64,000 nt of DNA from Ideonella oryzae (GCF_024055665.1 NZ_JAMXMC010000001.1:186001-250000); one strand, 5' to 3'. Counted from the stretch's first letter, positions 25,440 to 34,364 are shown. Translations and numbers: made by a program. Notes: generated from the sequence alone by a model not told the origin.

Positions 25440-26773
25440 GTGCTCGCCTCCTCAGGCGCTGCACCGCGCTGGGCGCAGACGATCCACACCGGGTTCTCGG
25501 CGGCCATGCGGTGCATCTGCAGGATGGGCTTGCTGCGCGCCGCCTGCAGCTGCAACACGTCCCAACTCGCCCCAGCGTCGGTCAAGGCCTGGGTGGCCGT
25601 GGCCAGGTTCTCCAGCGTGACGAAGTTCATCACCAGCCAGCCGCCCGGGCGAAGGCGGCCCAGGCACAGGGCGATCAGCCCGGCCAGCTCGCCGCCGGAG
25701 CCGCCGATGAAGACGGCGTCCGGGTCGGGCCAGCGGTCCAGGGGCTCGGGCGCCTTGCCGTGCACCAGGGTGTGGTTGCTCAGGCCCATGGCGGCGCGGT
25801 TGCGGGCGGCAATGGCCACGTCCTCGGCGTTCTTCTCGATGGCCCAGACATGGCCCTGCGGGCACAGGCGCGCCGCCTCCAGGCCCACCGAGCCGCTGCC
25901 CGCGCCCAGGTCCCAGACGCGGCTGTCGGCCCGCAGCTGCAGCCTTGCCAGGCTGACGGCACGCACCTCCTGTTTGGTGATCAGACCCTTGTCAGGCTGG
26001 CGCTGGGCATAGGCCGCATCGGCCAGGCCGAAGCGCACGGGCTGCTGGCGCGGCTGCACCCGCCACAGCAGCAGCACATTGGGGTCGGCAAAGCGCAGCG
26101 TGGCGGCCTCGGCCGCGCTCAGACCGCTGCGCACCCGCTCGCCGGGCTGCAGCAGGCACTCGGCCACCGCCAGCTGAAAGTCCTCGCCCAGGCCCTCGGC
26201 CAGCAGCAGGCGGGCCACCCGGTCGGGGCTGTTGTCGGGGCTGGTGAGCACCAGCAGGCGCTCGTGCTGGCGCAGGGCCTGGGCCAGCGGATACAGGCCG
26301 TGGTCGGGCTCGGCGCCCACCGCCCACTCGCCGGCATCGCGGGCATGGATGGAGACGATGGTGGCGTCCTGCCAGGCCAGGCCGACACGGGCGCAGGCCA
26401 GCTGCAGCGTGGAACGGTTGGGCAGCACCTCCAGCGCGTCCAGGCACAGGCGTGCGCCCAGGTAGGCGGCGATGCCGTGGCACAGCGGGTCGCCGCTGGC
26501 CAGCACCACCACCCGCTGGCCCTCGGCCCGGGCCGCGCGCACCCAGTCGGGCACCCGGGCCAACTGGCCGCCCAGGTCGAGCCGGCGCGCCTCGGGGCGG
26601 ATCTCCCCGGCCAGGCTCTGCAGCGGCCGGGTGGCGCCGATCACCACATCGGCCGTGCGCAGATGGGCCAGGGCCGTGGCGTCCAGGCTGGCGGCGCCAT
26701 CGTCCAGCACGCCGATCACGCGGCAGGGGTTGGGGTCGCGGAACCCCGGTTCCAGGGAGTCTTTCATGGGCAT
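25436..26773 (-). CDS. cobL: Fused CbiE-CbiT (cobalt-)precorrin methyltransferase/decarboxylase
   Basis: 445 residues made of two enzymes. CbiE (about 1-200) has VIGVLDDGAASL and VVVLASGDPLCHGIAAYLG, plus IVSIHARDAGEW. CbiT (about 235-445) has KGLITKQEVRAVSLARLQL, the SAM motif VWDLGAGSGSVGLEAARL, and FIGGSGGELAGLI. The fused enzyme methylates C5 and C15 and decarboxylates the C12 acetate side chain. It is called CobL when fused. The ATG at 26773 is one base after the cbiD stop. Confidence 0.92.
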   Translation of the reverse strand: MPMKDSLEPGFRDPNPCRVIGVLDDGAASLDATALAHLRTADVVIGATRPLQSLAGEIRPEARRLDLGGQLARVPDWVRAARAEGQRVVVLASGDPLCHGIAAYLGARLCLDALEVLPNRSTLQLACARVGLAWQDATIVSIHARDAGEWAVGAEPDHGLYPLAQALRQHERLLVLTSPDNSPDRVARLLLAEGLGEDFQLAVAECLLQPGERVRSGLSAAEAATLRFADPNVLLLWRVQPRQQPVRFGLADAAYAQRQPDKGLITKQEVRAVSLARLQLRADSRVWDLGAGSGSVGLEAARLCPQGHVWAIEKNAEDVAIAARNRAAMGLSNHTLVHGKAPEPLDRWPDPDAVFIGGSGGELAGLIALCLGRLRPGGWLVMNFVTLENLATATQALTDAGASWDVLQLQAARSKPILQMHRMAAENPVWIVCAQRGAAPEEAST

Positions 26774-26774
26774 C

Positions 26775-27893
26775 TCAACAACAGGGGTCGGAGGCGGCCT
26801 CGGCCAGCTTCCGGCCCTCGAAATCACAGACCAGCACCTGCAGGCGGAAGCGCCCGCCGTAGCGGGCCGGGTCGCTCAGGGTGGCCACCACGGCCTGGGC
26901 CAGCCGGGTGTGGAAGGCGTCGACCAGGCCCAGCGCCGCCATGCTTTCGGCGGCGAAGCGGGCGGTCTCGGCGGCGGCGATGGCCGCGCATTCGTCGGGC
27001 GGCGCGCCGACCTCGGCCGCCAGCCGGGCCAGCAGCGCGGTGTCCACCTCGGCCCGGTTGGCGTGGGTGATGGTCTCGCCCTGGGCGATCTTGGTGAGCT
27101 TGCCCACCATGCCGGCGATCACCACCTCGCGCAGGCCGCGGGCCACCGCCTCGTCCAGCGCGTAGCGCAGGAAGTCGCCCATCTGCACGAAGCAGGCTGC
27201 GGGCAGCTGCGGCCGCTCGGCCATCGCGAACTTCTCGGTGCGCCCGCCGGTGGTGAGCACCACCACGCCGTGCGACAGCGTGGCCGCCAGCTGCACGCCC
27301 TGCACCACGCTGGCCCGCCAGGCCGAGGTGCTGTAGGGCTTGACGATGCCGGTGGTGCCCAGGATGGAGATGCCGCCGAGGATGCCCAGCCGGGCGTTGT
27401 GGGTCTTGCGGGCCATGGCTTCGCCCTGCGGCACGGAGACAGTCGCTTCCAGCCCGTCACGGGCCAGCAGCGCGGCCGCGACTTCGCGCAGGTTGTCCTC
27501 GATGTTGCGGCGGGGCACCGGGTTGATGGCGGGGCCGCCCACCTCGAGGCCCAGGCCCGCCATCGTGACCGTGCCCACGCCCGCACCGCCGCGCAGCGTC
27601 ACCACGCCGGCCTGGCCCGGCAGGCGGCGCAGGTCCACGGTCAGGTGGGCGCCGTCGGTGCAGTCGGGGTCGTCGCCCGCGAACTTGACCACCATGGCGT
27701 GGGCGCTCTGTCCATCCGCGCGTCCGTCCTGCACGGCGAACACCACCCGCTGGCCGTTGGGCAGCAGGCTCTCCACCGTGGCCGGCACCGCGCCCGTCAC
27801 CAGCCCCAGCGCCGCCGCCCGCGCGGCTGCGGCCGTGCAGGCACCGGTGGTGAAGCCGGTGCGCTCGCCGCGCCGGACGGTCTTCTCCATCAT
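26775..27893 (-). CDS. cbiD: Cobalt-precorrin-5B C1-methyltransferase
   Basis: 372 residues. Seen: the CbiD N-terminus RRGERTGFTTGACTAAAARAA, VTLRGGAGVGTVTMAGLGLEVGGPAINPVPR, and LGGISILGTTGIVKPYSTSAW. CbiD is diagnostic of the anaerobic (early cobalt insertion) pathway. The start at 27893 overlaps the cbiC stop (ATGA). The C-terminus carries a CDFEGRKLAEAASDPCC tail with two terminal cysteines, whose role is unknown. Confidence 0.93.
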   Translation of the reverse strand: MMEKTVRRGERTGFTTGACTAAAARAAALGLVTGAVPATVESLLPNGQRVVFAVQDGRADGQSAHAMVVKFAGDDPDCTDGAHLTVDLRRLPGQAGVVTLRGGAGVGTVTMAGLGLEVGGPAINPVPRRNIEDNLREVAAALLARDGLEATVSVPQGEAMARKTHNARLGILGGISILGTTGIVKPYSTSAWRASVVQGVQLAATLSHGVVVLTTGGRTEKFAMAERPQLPAACFVQMGDFLRYALDEAVARGLREVVIAGMVGKLTKIAQGETITHANRAEVDTALLARLAAEVGAPPDECAAIAAAETARFAAESMAALGLVDAFHTRLAQAVVATLSDPARYGGRFRLQVLVCDFEGRKLAEAASDPCC

Positions 27894-28573
27894 GCCGGGG
27901 CGCGCTCCGCGGCTTCGGCCAGGGCCAGCAGCGCATGCAGGGCCGCCACCACCAGGGTGGAGCCGCCCTTGCGGCCGCGGATGACGATCCAGGGCACCTC
28001 GGCCACCTCGGCCATCAGCGCCTTGGACTCGGCCGCCGAGACGAAGCCCACCGGCATGCCGATGACCAGGGCCGGGCGCAGGCCCTCCTCGCGGATCAGG
28101 CGCACCAGCTCGATCAGCGCGGTGGGCGCATTGCCGATGCCGACGATGGCGCCCTGCAGCAGGCCCAGGCGGTGCGCCTTGCGCATGGCCTGCACGGCGC
28201 GGGTGGTGTCCTCGGCCTGGGCCGCGGCGATCACATCGGCGTCGCTGATGAACTGATGGGGAACCATGCCGAAGTGCGCCAGGCGCGGCGCCGACAGGCC
28301 CGAGCAGATCATCTCCACATCGGCCACCACCGGCGTGCCGCCGCGGCGGATGGCGGCAATGCCGGCGGCCACCGCCTCGGGGTGGAAGTCGGTCAGACCG
28401 TTGAACTCGAAATCGGCATTGGCATGGATCATCCGCCGCACGATGGGCCATTGCTCCGCACGGTAGCGGTGCGGGCCGGCCTCAGCGTCGATGATGGCGA
28501 AGCTGTCGTGCTCGATGGCCTGGCCGGCGCGGGTCAGCTGTTCCGTGACGGTGTTGGCCTGGGGGACGCTCAT
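27890..28573 (-). CDS. cbiC: (Cobalt-)precorrin-8 methylmutase
   Basis: 227 residues. Seen: VRRMIHANADFEFNGLTDF, VVADVEMICSGLSAPRL, VGIGNAPTALIELVRLI, VIGMPVGFVSAAESK and VIRGRKGGSTLVVAALHALL, all CobH/CbiC landmarks. It moves the methyl group from C11 to C12 to give cobyrinic acid. It overlaps cbiX upstream and cbiD downstream by four bases each. Confidence 0.93.
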   Translation of the reverse strand: MSVPQANTVTEQLTRAGQAIEHDSFAIIDAEAGPHRYRAEQWPIVRRMIHANADFEFNGLTDFHPEAVAAGIAAIRRGGTPVVADVEMICSGLSAPRLAHFGMVPHQFISDADVIAAAQAEDTTRAVQAMRKAHRLGLLQGAIVGIGNAPTALIELVRLIREEGLRPALVIGMPVGFVSAAESKALMAEVAEVPWIVIRGRKGGSTLVVAALHALLALAEAAERAPA

Positions 28574-29475
28574 GCCATCACCACCGGTGCGTGGTCGTGA
28601 GCGTGACCATGGGTGTGTTCGTGGCTGTGCCCATGCCCCAGGTCGTGGGCGATCTCGCGGAAGCGGCAGCCGTCACAGCTCAGCGCGCTGTCCTGGCGCC
28701 CGGCCACCAGGTCGGCCACGCGCTGTTCCAGCAGGGCGAAGATCTCGGGCTCGAAGCCGAAGTGCGTGCCCAGGGCAAAGCGGATCTGTGGGTACTGCGC
28801 GCGCAGATGCTCGACCTGGCGGCCGATGCGCTGCATCAGCGTGCCGGTGTAGAGGTAGTACGGCAGCACCACGATCTGCGTCATGCCGATGCGGGCCTGG
28901 CGCTGCACCACCCGCTCCAGGCGCGGAAAGGTGATGCCGGTGAAGGCCAGGTCCACCAGCTCGTGGTCGCCGGCCTCCTGCAGCCAGCGGGCCATCTTGG
29001 CCATGTCGCCGTTGGCGCCGCGGTCCGAGGAGCCCCGGCCCAGCAGCACCACGCCGGTGGTGGTGGGGTCGGGCATGTCCAGCGCGGCCATGGCGCGGCG
29101 CAACTGGCGCTTCAGGATGTCCAGGATGGGATCGCAAGCCGTCAGATGCGGGCCATAGAGGAACTCGACCTGCGGGCGGTCGGCCCGGGCGTGCTCGATG
29201 GCCTCGGGGATCTCCATCTTCACGTGGCCGGCGGCGTTCAGGATGAGCGGCAGCACCAGCACGCGGCGCGCGCCCTGGGCGGCGGCCCCCAGGCCGTCGT
29301 GCAGCGACGGGGAGGCGAACTCGATGAAGCACACCTCGATGCGCCAGCCGGGCTGGCGGGCCCGCCACTGGGCGACGAAGTCGCGGATCTCCTGGTTGCC
29401 ACTCTCTTCGCGCGAGCCGTGGCCCACGATCAGGATGGTGGTGTCGCGCAGGGCCGTGTTCAGGTCGGGGTTCAT
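28570..29475 (-). CDS. cbiX: Sirohydrochlorin cobaltochelatase with Cys pair and His-rich tail
   Basis: 301 residues, long-form CbiX. Two chelatase-type halves: GHGSREESGNQEI with LPLILNAAGHVKMEIPEAI, then LGRGSSDRGANGDMAKMA with LPYYLYTGTLMQRI. The tail has a CDGC pair (ALSCDGCRFRE) and ends in a histidine-rich stretch (GHGHSHEHTHGHAHDH). In Bacillus megaterium CbiX an MxCxxC motif binds an Fe-S cluster and a His-rich tail is also present. It inserts cobalt early, at sirohydrochlorin. The ATG at 29475 overlaps the cobM stop. Confidence 0.92.
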   Translation of the reverse strand: MNPDLNTALRDTTILIVGHGSREESGNQEIRDFVAQWRARQPGWRIEVCFIEFASPSLHDGLGAAAQGARRVLVLPLILNAAGHVKMEIPEAIEHARADRPQVEFLYGPHLTACDPILDILKRQLRRAMAALDMPDPTTTGVVLLGRGSSDRGANGDMAKMARWLQEAGDHELVDLAFTGITFPRLERVVQRQARIGMTQIVVLPYYLYTGTLMQRIGRQVEHLRAQYPQIRFALGTHFGFEPEIFALLEQRVADLVAGRQDSALSCDGCRFREIAHDLGHGHSHEHTHGHAHDHAPVVMA

Positions 29476-30281
29476 GCGCTGGCCTTTCGGAAGCGGTGGG
29501 TGAAGGTGGGGTCGTAAAGCTTGGAGCGGGTCAGCTCGGACCAGTGGCGTGCGCCCAGCGTGGGGCTGGCGATGACCATGGCCTGGCTGACGATGCCGGC
29601 GTCGCGACACTGCTGCTTGAGGGTGGCCAGGGTGCCGCGCACGATCTGCTCCTCGCCCGGCCAGCTGGCCTTGTGGACGACGAGCATGGGCGCGTCCTCC
29701 GGCCAGCCGGCCGCGCGCAGCCCGGCCTCAACCTTGTGCAGCAGGGTGATGGACAGGAAGATGCACAGCGTGCTGCGGTGCGCGGCCAGGGCCGCCAGAT
29801 CCTCCCCGGCAGGCATGGGCGTGCGCCCTTCCACGCGGGTGAAGATGGTGGTCTGCGTCACCTCGGGCAGGGTAAAGCTTTCCACCGCGGCCGCCGCCGA
29901 GGCCATGGCCGAGGACACGCCCGGCACCACCCGCAACGGCACGCCCGCGGCGTCCAGCGGCTGCACCAGCTCGATCAGCGCGCCATAGAGCGCTGGGTCA
30001 CCGGTCTGCAGGCGCACCACGGTCTCGCAGCGCCCGGCCTGCTCGATCAGCCAGGCGGCCATCTGCTCGAGCGTCATGTCCTTGCTGTCGGCGATGACGC
30101 AGCCCGGCGGGGCCCAGCGGGTGGCCGCCACGTTCACCAGCGAGCCGGCGAACAGGATGGCGCCCGCGCGGGCGATCAGGTCCCGGCCCTTGACGGTGAG
30201 CAGGTCCGGGTCCCCCGGGCCCGCACCGACGAACCAGACCGTGCCGCGGCCTGCCGGCGCGGCGCTGTCCTGGGCGGCCAT
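29472..30281 (-). CDS. cobM: (Cobalt-)precorrin-4 C11-methyltransferase
   Basis: 269 residues. Seen: VWFVGAGPGDPDLLTVKGRDL, YAG-type variant LFAGSLVN, RLQTGDPALYGAL, VVPGVSSAMASAAAAVESFTLPEVTQTTI and FLSITLLHKV, the complete CobM/CbiF pattern. SAM-dependent methylation at C11. Second gene of the riboswitch-controlled operon, two bases after cbiM. Confidence 0.92.
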   Translation of the reverse strand: MAAQDSAAPAGRGTVWFVGAGPGDPDLLTVKGRDLIARAGAILFAGSLVNVAATRWAPPGCVIADSKDMTLEQMAAWLIEQAGRCETVVRLQTGDPALYGALIELVQPLDAAGVPLRVVPGVSSAMASAAAAVESFTLPEVTQTTIFTRVEGRTPMPAGEDLAALAAHRSTLCIFLSITLLHKVEAGLRAAGWPEDAPMLVVHKASWPGEEQIVRGTLATLKQQCRDAGIVSQAMVIASPTLGARHWSELTRSKLYDPTFTHRFRKASA

Positions 30282-30283
30282 GC

Positions 30284-30916
30284 TCAGGCGCGGCTCAGGC
30301 GTTCGTCAAAGCACAGGCGCAGCCAGGCCGGCGGGTTCAGGCGCTGCAGGCCGGTCAGCACGGACAGCGTGAACATGGGCTCCAGCACCACCAGGCTCAG
30401 GTAGCTGCTGGCAAACCACAGCCAGTCGGACAGCGGGGTGCGGATCTCGGCCATCGACAGCCAGAAACCCACCATCAGCGTGACGCCGGCGTAGTAGACC
30501 GCGTCCAGCCGCAGCACCCGGGCCACGGTGAGCGCCTGCGGGCGGCGGCCCAGCGTGGCGTGCAGCGCCATCAGCGGCACCATCAGCGACAGCGAGTTGA
30601 CCCCCAGGTGCAGCAGGTCCTGCGGCTCGAACACCAGGCCCTGCAGCAGCAGGCCGGCGGCAAAGCCGAACAGCGTGGGCAGGTAGCCCAGGGTCAGGTA
30701 GATGGGCATGGCGCCCACGAAATGCAGCTCCGACGGCCCCACCTGCAGGTGGAACATCTGCATGAACAGCGTGAAGAACACGGTGGCCAGCAGCGTGCGC
30801 AGCCACAGCACCGGGCGGCGCAGCAGCGCGGGCGCATGGCTGGCCAGCACGGCGGCGGCCACGCCGTTGGCAGCCAGGATCTTGGTCTGGGCCAGCAGGC
30901 CGGGTTCGATGTGCAT
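30284..30916 (-). CDS. cbiM: CbiM-family cobalt transport membrane protein
   Basis: 210 residues with about six membrane helices. It begins MHIEPGLL; in CbiM the N-terminal His2 after Met takes part in cobalt coordination. Also seen: HLQVGPSELHFVGAMPIYLTLGYLPTLFGFAAGLLLQGLVF, in which the VGPSELH/GAMP elements are characteristic of CbiM. No cbiN, cbiQ or cbiO lies nearby, so it is either a solo CbiM-like importer or shares an ECF module encoded elsewhere. First gene of the operon, preceded by a cobalamin riboswitch and a GGAAAGAG ribosome-binding site. Confidence 0.85.
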   Translation of the reverse strand: MHIEPGLLAQTKILAANGVAAAVLASHAPALLRRPVLWLRTLLATVFFTLFMQMFHLQVGPSELHFVGAMPIYLTLGYLPTLFGFAAGLLLQGLVFEPQDLLHLGVNSLSLMVPLMALHATLGRRPQALTVARVLRLDAVYYAGVTLMVGFWLSMAEIRTPLSDWLWFASSYLSLVVLEPMFTLSVLTGLQRLNPPAWLRLCFDERLSRA

Positions 30917-30952
30917 GGGTCTCTCTTTCCTGCGCCCCCACCGGGCGCGACG

Positions 30953-30976
30953 TTGACGGCGACATCAGCCCGTCAA
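30953..30976 (-). promoter_or_regulatory. Hairpin between riboswitch and cbiM (candidate expression platform)
   Basis: TTGACGG (30953-30959) and CCGTCAA (30970-30976) form a 7-bp stem with a 10-base loop, 37 bases upstream of the cbiM start. It lies downstream of the riboswitch aptamer in transcription order. It is not followed by a T tract, so it would act, if at all, by affecting translation or Rho access. Confidence 0.35.
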
Positions 30977-31097
30977 GGCGGAAAGAGGGATGAGCGGCCG
31001 GCACGAAGGCGACACCCGGCCAGGTGAGAAGGGATGTGACCCGACAGGGCCCGACCGGCGGCACGCACACCCCACCACCCACCGTGACGGACTGTTC

Positions 31098-31318
31098 CTG
31101 TGCGACAGGCCGGTCTCCGGGCTCACGAGGGACCGGGTGCCAAACACCCGGCCCGAACCCGATCACCTTCCCATGTCCCGCAGGACACAGTGGCGGGACC
31201 GGCATTGGTCATGCCGGCCGATCGGGCCACGGACTCGCTTACCGTTGCGGGGGCAGCGCCGGCCTTGCGGCTCGCAAAGCGAGCCACGCACCGGCTTCCC
31301 GTTTCACTCCTGCCGCAT
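31098..31318 (-). promoter_or_regulatory. Cobalamin riboswitch
   Basis: On the minus strand, in order: GGGAAGCCGGTG (5' part), CCCCCGCAACGGTAAG, GCCACTG, GGGAAGGTGA, and the B12-box-type sequence GCCCGGAGACCGGCCTG at 31106-31125. These are the conserved blocks of the AdoCbl-class aptamer in the right order and spacing. It lies in the 460-base gap between the MFS gene and cbiM and should repress the 18-gene cobalamin operon when adenosylcobalamin is abundant. Boundaries are approximate. Confidence 0.9.
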
Positions 31319-31376
31319 GAACAGCCGGCAGAAGCACCTGAAGCGAGGGGCAGTGTAGCAGCGCGGTCGGGCGCCT

Positions 31377-32633
31377 TCAGCCCGCCAACGCGGTGCCGGG
31401 CGCCTGCGCCGCGCGCCGCGCGTCCTGCCGGGCCCACCAGAACACGCCGAAGCCGCCCAGCGACAGCAGCGTGCCCACCCAGCCGGTGGACGGGTAGCCC
31501 AGGCCGGCGTCGATGGCCAGGCCGCCCAGCCAGGCGCCCAGCGCATTGGCCAGGTTGAAGGCCGAGTGGTTGAGCGCCGCGGCCAGGGCCTGGGCATCGC
31601 CGGCCACGTCCATCAGGCGGATCTGCAGCGCCGGGCCGATGGCCACCGCGCTGCCCACCAGCACCACGGTCAGCGCGGCCGCCACCGGGTGGTGGCAGGT
31701 CAGCACGTACAGCAGCTGGATGGCGGCAGACCAGAGCAGCAGCCCGCCGATGGTGGGCATCAGCGCCTTGTCGGCCAGGCGCGAGCCGATCAGGTTGCCG
31801 CCCACCATGCCCACGCCGAACAGCGAGAGCACCACCGGCATCCAGCCCAGCGGCATGCCCGCCACCTGCAGCAGCGTGGGCTTGACGTAGCTGAAGACCG
31901 AGAACATGCCGCCGAAACCGATGGCCGCGATGCCCAGCGTGAGCCAGACCTGCTTGCGCCCCAGGGCGCCCAGCTCACGCAACGGACTGGCCCCGGGCGG
32001 CGGCGCCAGGTTGGGCACCCAGGCGCGGATCATGCCCACCGAGAGCAGGGCTGCCACGCCGACGAACACGAAGGCGGCCCGCCAACCCAGCCATTGCCCC
32101 AGAGCGGAAGCCACCGGCACGCCCAGCAGCGTGCCGCTGGTCAGCCCCAGCATGACCAGGCCCACGGCGCGGGCCCGCTGGTGGGGCTCGCTCAGCGCGG
32201 CGGCCACCAGCGCGGCCATGCCGAAGTAGCTGCCATGCGGCAGGCCGGCGCACAGGCGCAGCAGGTTGAGCGACAGATAGCCCGGCGCCAGCGCGCTGGC
32301 CAGGTTGCCCAGGCCGAAGATCAGCATCAGCACCATCAGCAGCGTGCGGCGGTGCCAGCCGGCGGTCAGTACCGCCAGCAGCGGCGCGCCCAACACCACG
32401 CCCAACGCATAGGCGCTGATCACATGGCCGGCCTGCGGGATGGAGACGGCCAGATCGCGCGCCACCTCGGGCAGCAGGCCCATGATGACGAACTCGCCGG
32501 TGCCGATGGCGAAGCCGCCCGCCGCCAGGGCCAGCACGGTGCTGAGCAACAGACGGTCCTGGGCGGGACGATGGGCAGCGTGGTCCTGCAGCTTCTCGGG
32601 GTGATGTGGTGAGAGGTCGGGAGGCAAAGACAT
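31377..32633 (-). CDS. MFS transporter, DHA1 family drug/sugar efflux type
   Basis: 418 residues with about 12 membrane helices. Seen: the motif-C-like GVVLGAPLLAVLTAGWHRRTLL after helix 2 and the helix 5 motif LGLTSGTLLGVPVASALGQWLGWR. It resembles AraJ/YdhP-type arabinose or drug exporters. I chose the ATG at 32633 (MSLPPDL); an in-frame ATG at 32657 adds eight residues. It precedes the riboswitch on the same strand but has its own promoter region shared with dacB. Substrate unknown; the closeness to the cobalamin operon may be chance. Confidence 0.82.
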   Translation of the reverse strand: MSLPPDLSPHHPEKLQDHAAHRPAQDRLLLSTVLALAAGGFAIGTGEFVIMGLLPEVARDLAVSIPQAGHVISAYALGVVLGAPLLAVLTAGWHRRTLLMVLMLIFGLGNLASALAPGYLSLNLLRLCAGLPHGSYFGMAALVAAALSEPHQRARAVGLVMLGLTSGTLLGVPVASALGQWLGWRAAFVFVGVAALLSVGMIRAWVPNLAPPPGASPLRELGALGRKQVWLTLGIAAIGFGGMFSVFSYVKPTLLQVAGMPLGWMPVVLSLFGVGMVGGNLIGSRLADKALMPTIGGLLLWSAAIQLLYVLTCHHPVAAALTVVLVGSAVAIGPALQIRLMDVAGDAQALAAALNHSAFNLANALGAWLGGLAIDAGLGYPSTGWVGTLLSLGGFGVFWWARQDARRAAQAPGTALAG

Positions 32634-32825
32634 GGCGTGGGATGGGATCGGCAACAATCGGCGCCTCGCGGGAGCCCAGTGGCTGCAATGCGGCAGGCGT
32701 GCAGCCTAGCAGGACCATCAAGCCCTTGCCGCTCACCGCCCAAGCGCCCCCCTCCGCGCCGCACATGGCCCATGCACAGGCATGCTTGATGCATGCCGCC
32801 CGTCCGCCACTCCTTCCTGCCCTGA

Positions 32826-34322
32826 ATGCCAATCGCCCCTGCCCGCATCCTGCTGATCACTGCATGCGCCTTGAGTCTGCTGGGGTGCGCCCACCCGGCC
32901 TCGCCGCCCTTGCTCACCAGCCCGCCTACGCCGATCGCCCAGGCACTCGCAGGCAGTGGCTGGACCGACCAGGCAGTGGCTCTGGCCGCCTATCCGCTGG
33001 GCCACCCCGAGAAGGGGGTGTACTGGCGCAGCGATGTGCCCATGCAGCCGGCCTCGACCATGAAGGTCGTCACGGCGGCTGTTGCGCTTGACCGGCTGGG
33101 GCCGGCCAGCCAAGGCTGGACGGAGCTGCGCATCGAGGGAGCGCCCCAGGGCGGCGTGCTGAAGGGCCCGCTCTTCCTGCGTGGAGGCGGTGATACGGCG
33201 CTTGACTGGGGCGCGCTCTGGACCTTGCTCAGCCAGCTGCGCGCCCGTGGGATCGACACGCTGGACGACGGTGTGGTCGTGGACCGCACGCTGTTCCAAC
33301 CAGCGCGCATGGAACTTGGCGTTCCGCCTTTCGATGACGCTCCGGAGTTCGACTACAACGTCATTCCCGATGCACTGGACTTCAACCAGCATCTGCTGCT
33401 GATCCAGTTGCAAAGCGACGCACAGGCATTGCGGGCCAGCGTCTGGCCACCCCTGCCCGGCGTGCATTTCGACGCCCGGGCGGTCACGCTGATCGACGCA
33501 CCGTGTGAGGATTGGGACGCCCAATGGCGCACACCCGTGGCGCACACCGACGGGCAAGGCGAGGTCACCCTCGCGCTGCAAGGCAGCTTCCCACGCGATT
33601 GCACCCAGCGCAATGGGCTGAACCTGGTGGACAGCCAGTGGCTGGTGGACAGTGCGGTTCGCCTGCTCTGGCACGAACTGGGCGGCCACTGGGGAACCAC
33701 CGCCACGGTTCGCGAAGGCCGCACGCCAGAGGACACCCAGGTGGTGGCCCTGCATCAGGACGCCGCGCTGGCCGACGTGTTGCGCAACACCCTCAAGCGT
33801 TCCGACAACATCCTGGCCCGCCTGGTCTTCTTGCGCCTGGGCCGCCAACAGATCGATCTCGAAGCGCTCCGCCGGCCTGCGCCAGCAGAGCTGTCACCCG
33901 ACACCCGAGAAGCCGCCGGTCGGGCGGTGCGGGCCTGGATGCAGGCCCAAGACATCCCCACGGATGGCCTGGTGCTGGAGAACGGCTCTGGCCTCTCCCG
34001 CGCCGAACGCATCACGCCAGCCACGATGGCCAGGCTGCTGGCCGCCGTCGACCGCGCGCCCTACGCCCCCGAGCTGCGCAGCGGCTTGCCGCTGGCCGGT
34101 GTGGATGGCACCCTGCGCCGCCGCTTTCAGAACCAGCCTGCGCAAGGCCGAGCCCGGCTCAAGTCCGGCACGCTGAGCAATGTGGTGGCTGTGGCGGGCT
34201 ATGTGCGCGACCGCGCAGAACGCGACTGGGTGGTGGTGGCGATGGTCAACCAGCCCGATGCCTCCAGCCACGGCACCCAGGTCGTGGACCGGCTGGTGAA
34301 CTGGGTCGCCGAACAGCGCTGA
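32826..34322 (+). CDS. dacB: D-alanyl-D-alanine carboxypeptidase/endopeptidase, DacB (PBP4)-type lipoprotein
   Basis: 498 residues, peptidase family S13. Seen: a lipoprotein signal with cleavage before C21 (SLLGC), SxxK at S77-T-M-K80 (PASTMK), an SxN motif (KRSDN, about 315), and KSG (LKSGTLSN, about 446) in place of KTG. The family trims the terminal D-Ala and cuts DD cross-links in the periplasm; the lipid anchor places it at a membrane. It is convergent with the TonB receptor gene, at the left edge of the murein-peptide island, and may generate D-Ala and cut peptides for it. Confidence 0.9.
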   Translation: MPIAPARILLITACALSLLGCAHPASPPLLTSPPTPIAQALAGSGWTDQAVALAAYPLGHPEKGVYWRSDVPMQPASTMKVVTAAVALDRLGPASQGWTELRIEGAPQGGVLKGPLFLRGGGDTALDWGALWTLLSQLRARGIDTLDDGVVVDRTLFQPARMELGVPPFDDAPEFDYNVIPDALDFNQHLLLIQLQSDAQALRASVWPPLPGVHFDARAVTLIDAPCEDWDAQWRTPVAHTDGQGEVTLALQGSFPRDCTQRNGLNLVDSQWLVDSAVRLLWHELGGHWGTTATVREGRTPEDTQVVALHQDAALADVLRNTLKRSDNILARLVFLRLGRQQIDLEALRRPAPAELSPDTREAAGRAVRAWMQAQDIPTDGLVLENGSGLSRAERITPATMARLLAAVDRAPYAPELRSGLPLAGVDGTLRRRFQNQPAQGRARLKSGTLSNVVAVAGYVRDRAERDWVVVAMVNQPDASSHGTQVVDRLVNWVAEQR

Positions 34323-34338
34323 GGCCTCCAGCAAAGAT

Positions 34339-34364
34339 CCCCGCCACCGTGACCGGAGGCGGGG
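34339..34364. terminator. Hairpin between convergent dacB and TonB-receptor genes
   Basis: CCCCGCC (34339-34345) pairs with GGCGGGG (34358-34364) across a 12-base loop, 17 bases past the dacB stop. No T tract. A bidirectional terminator is likely given the convergent genes. Confidence 0.5.
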
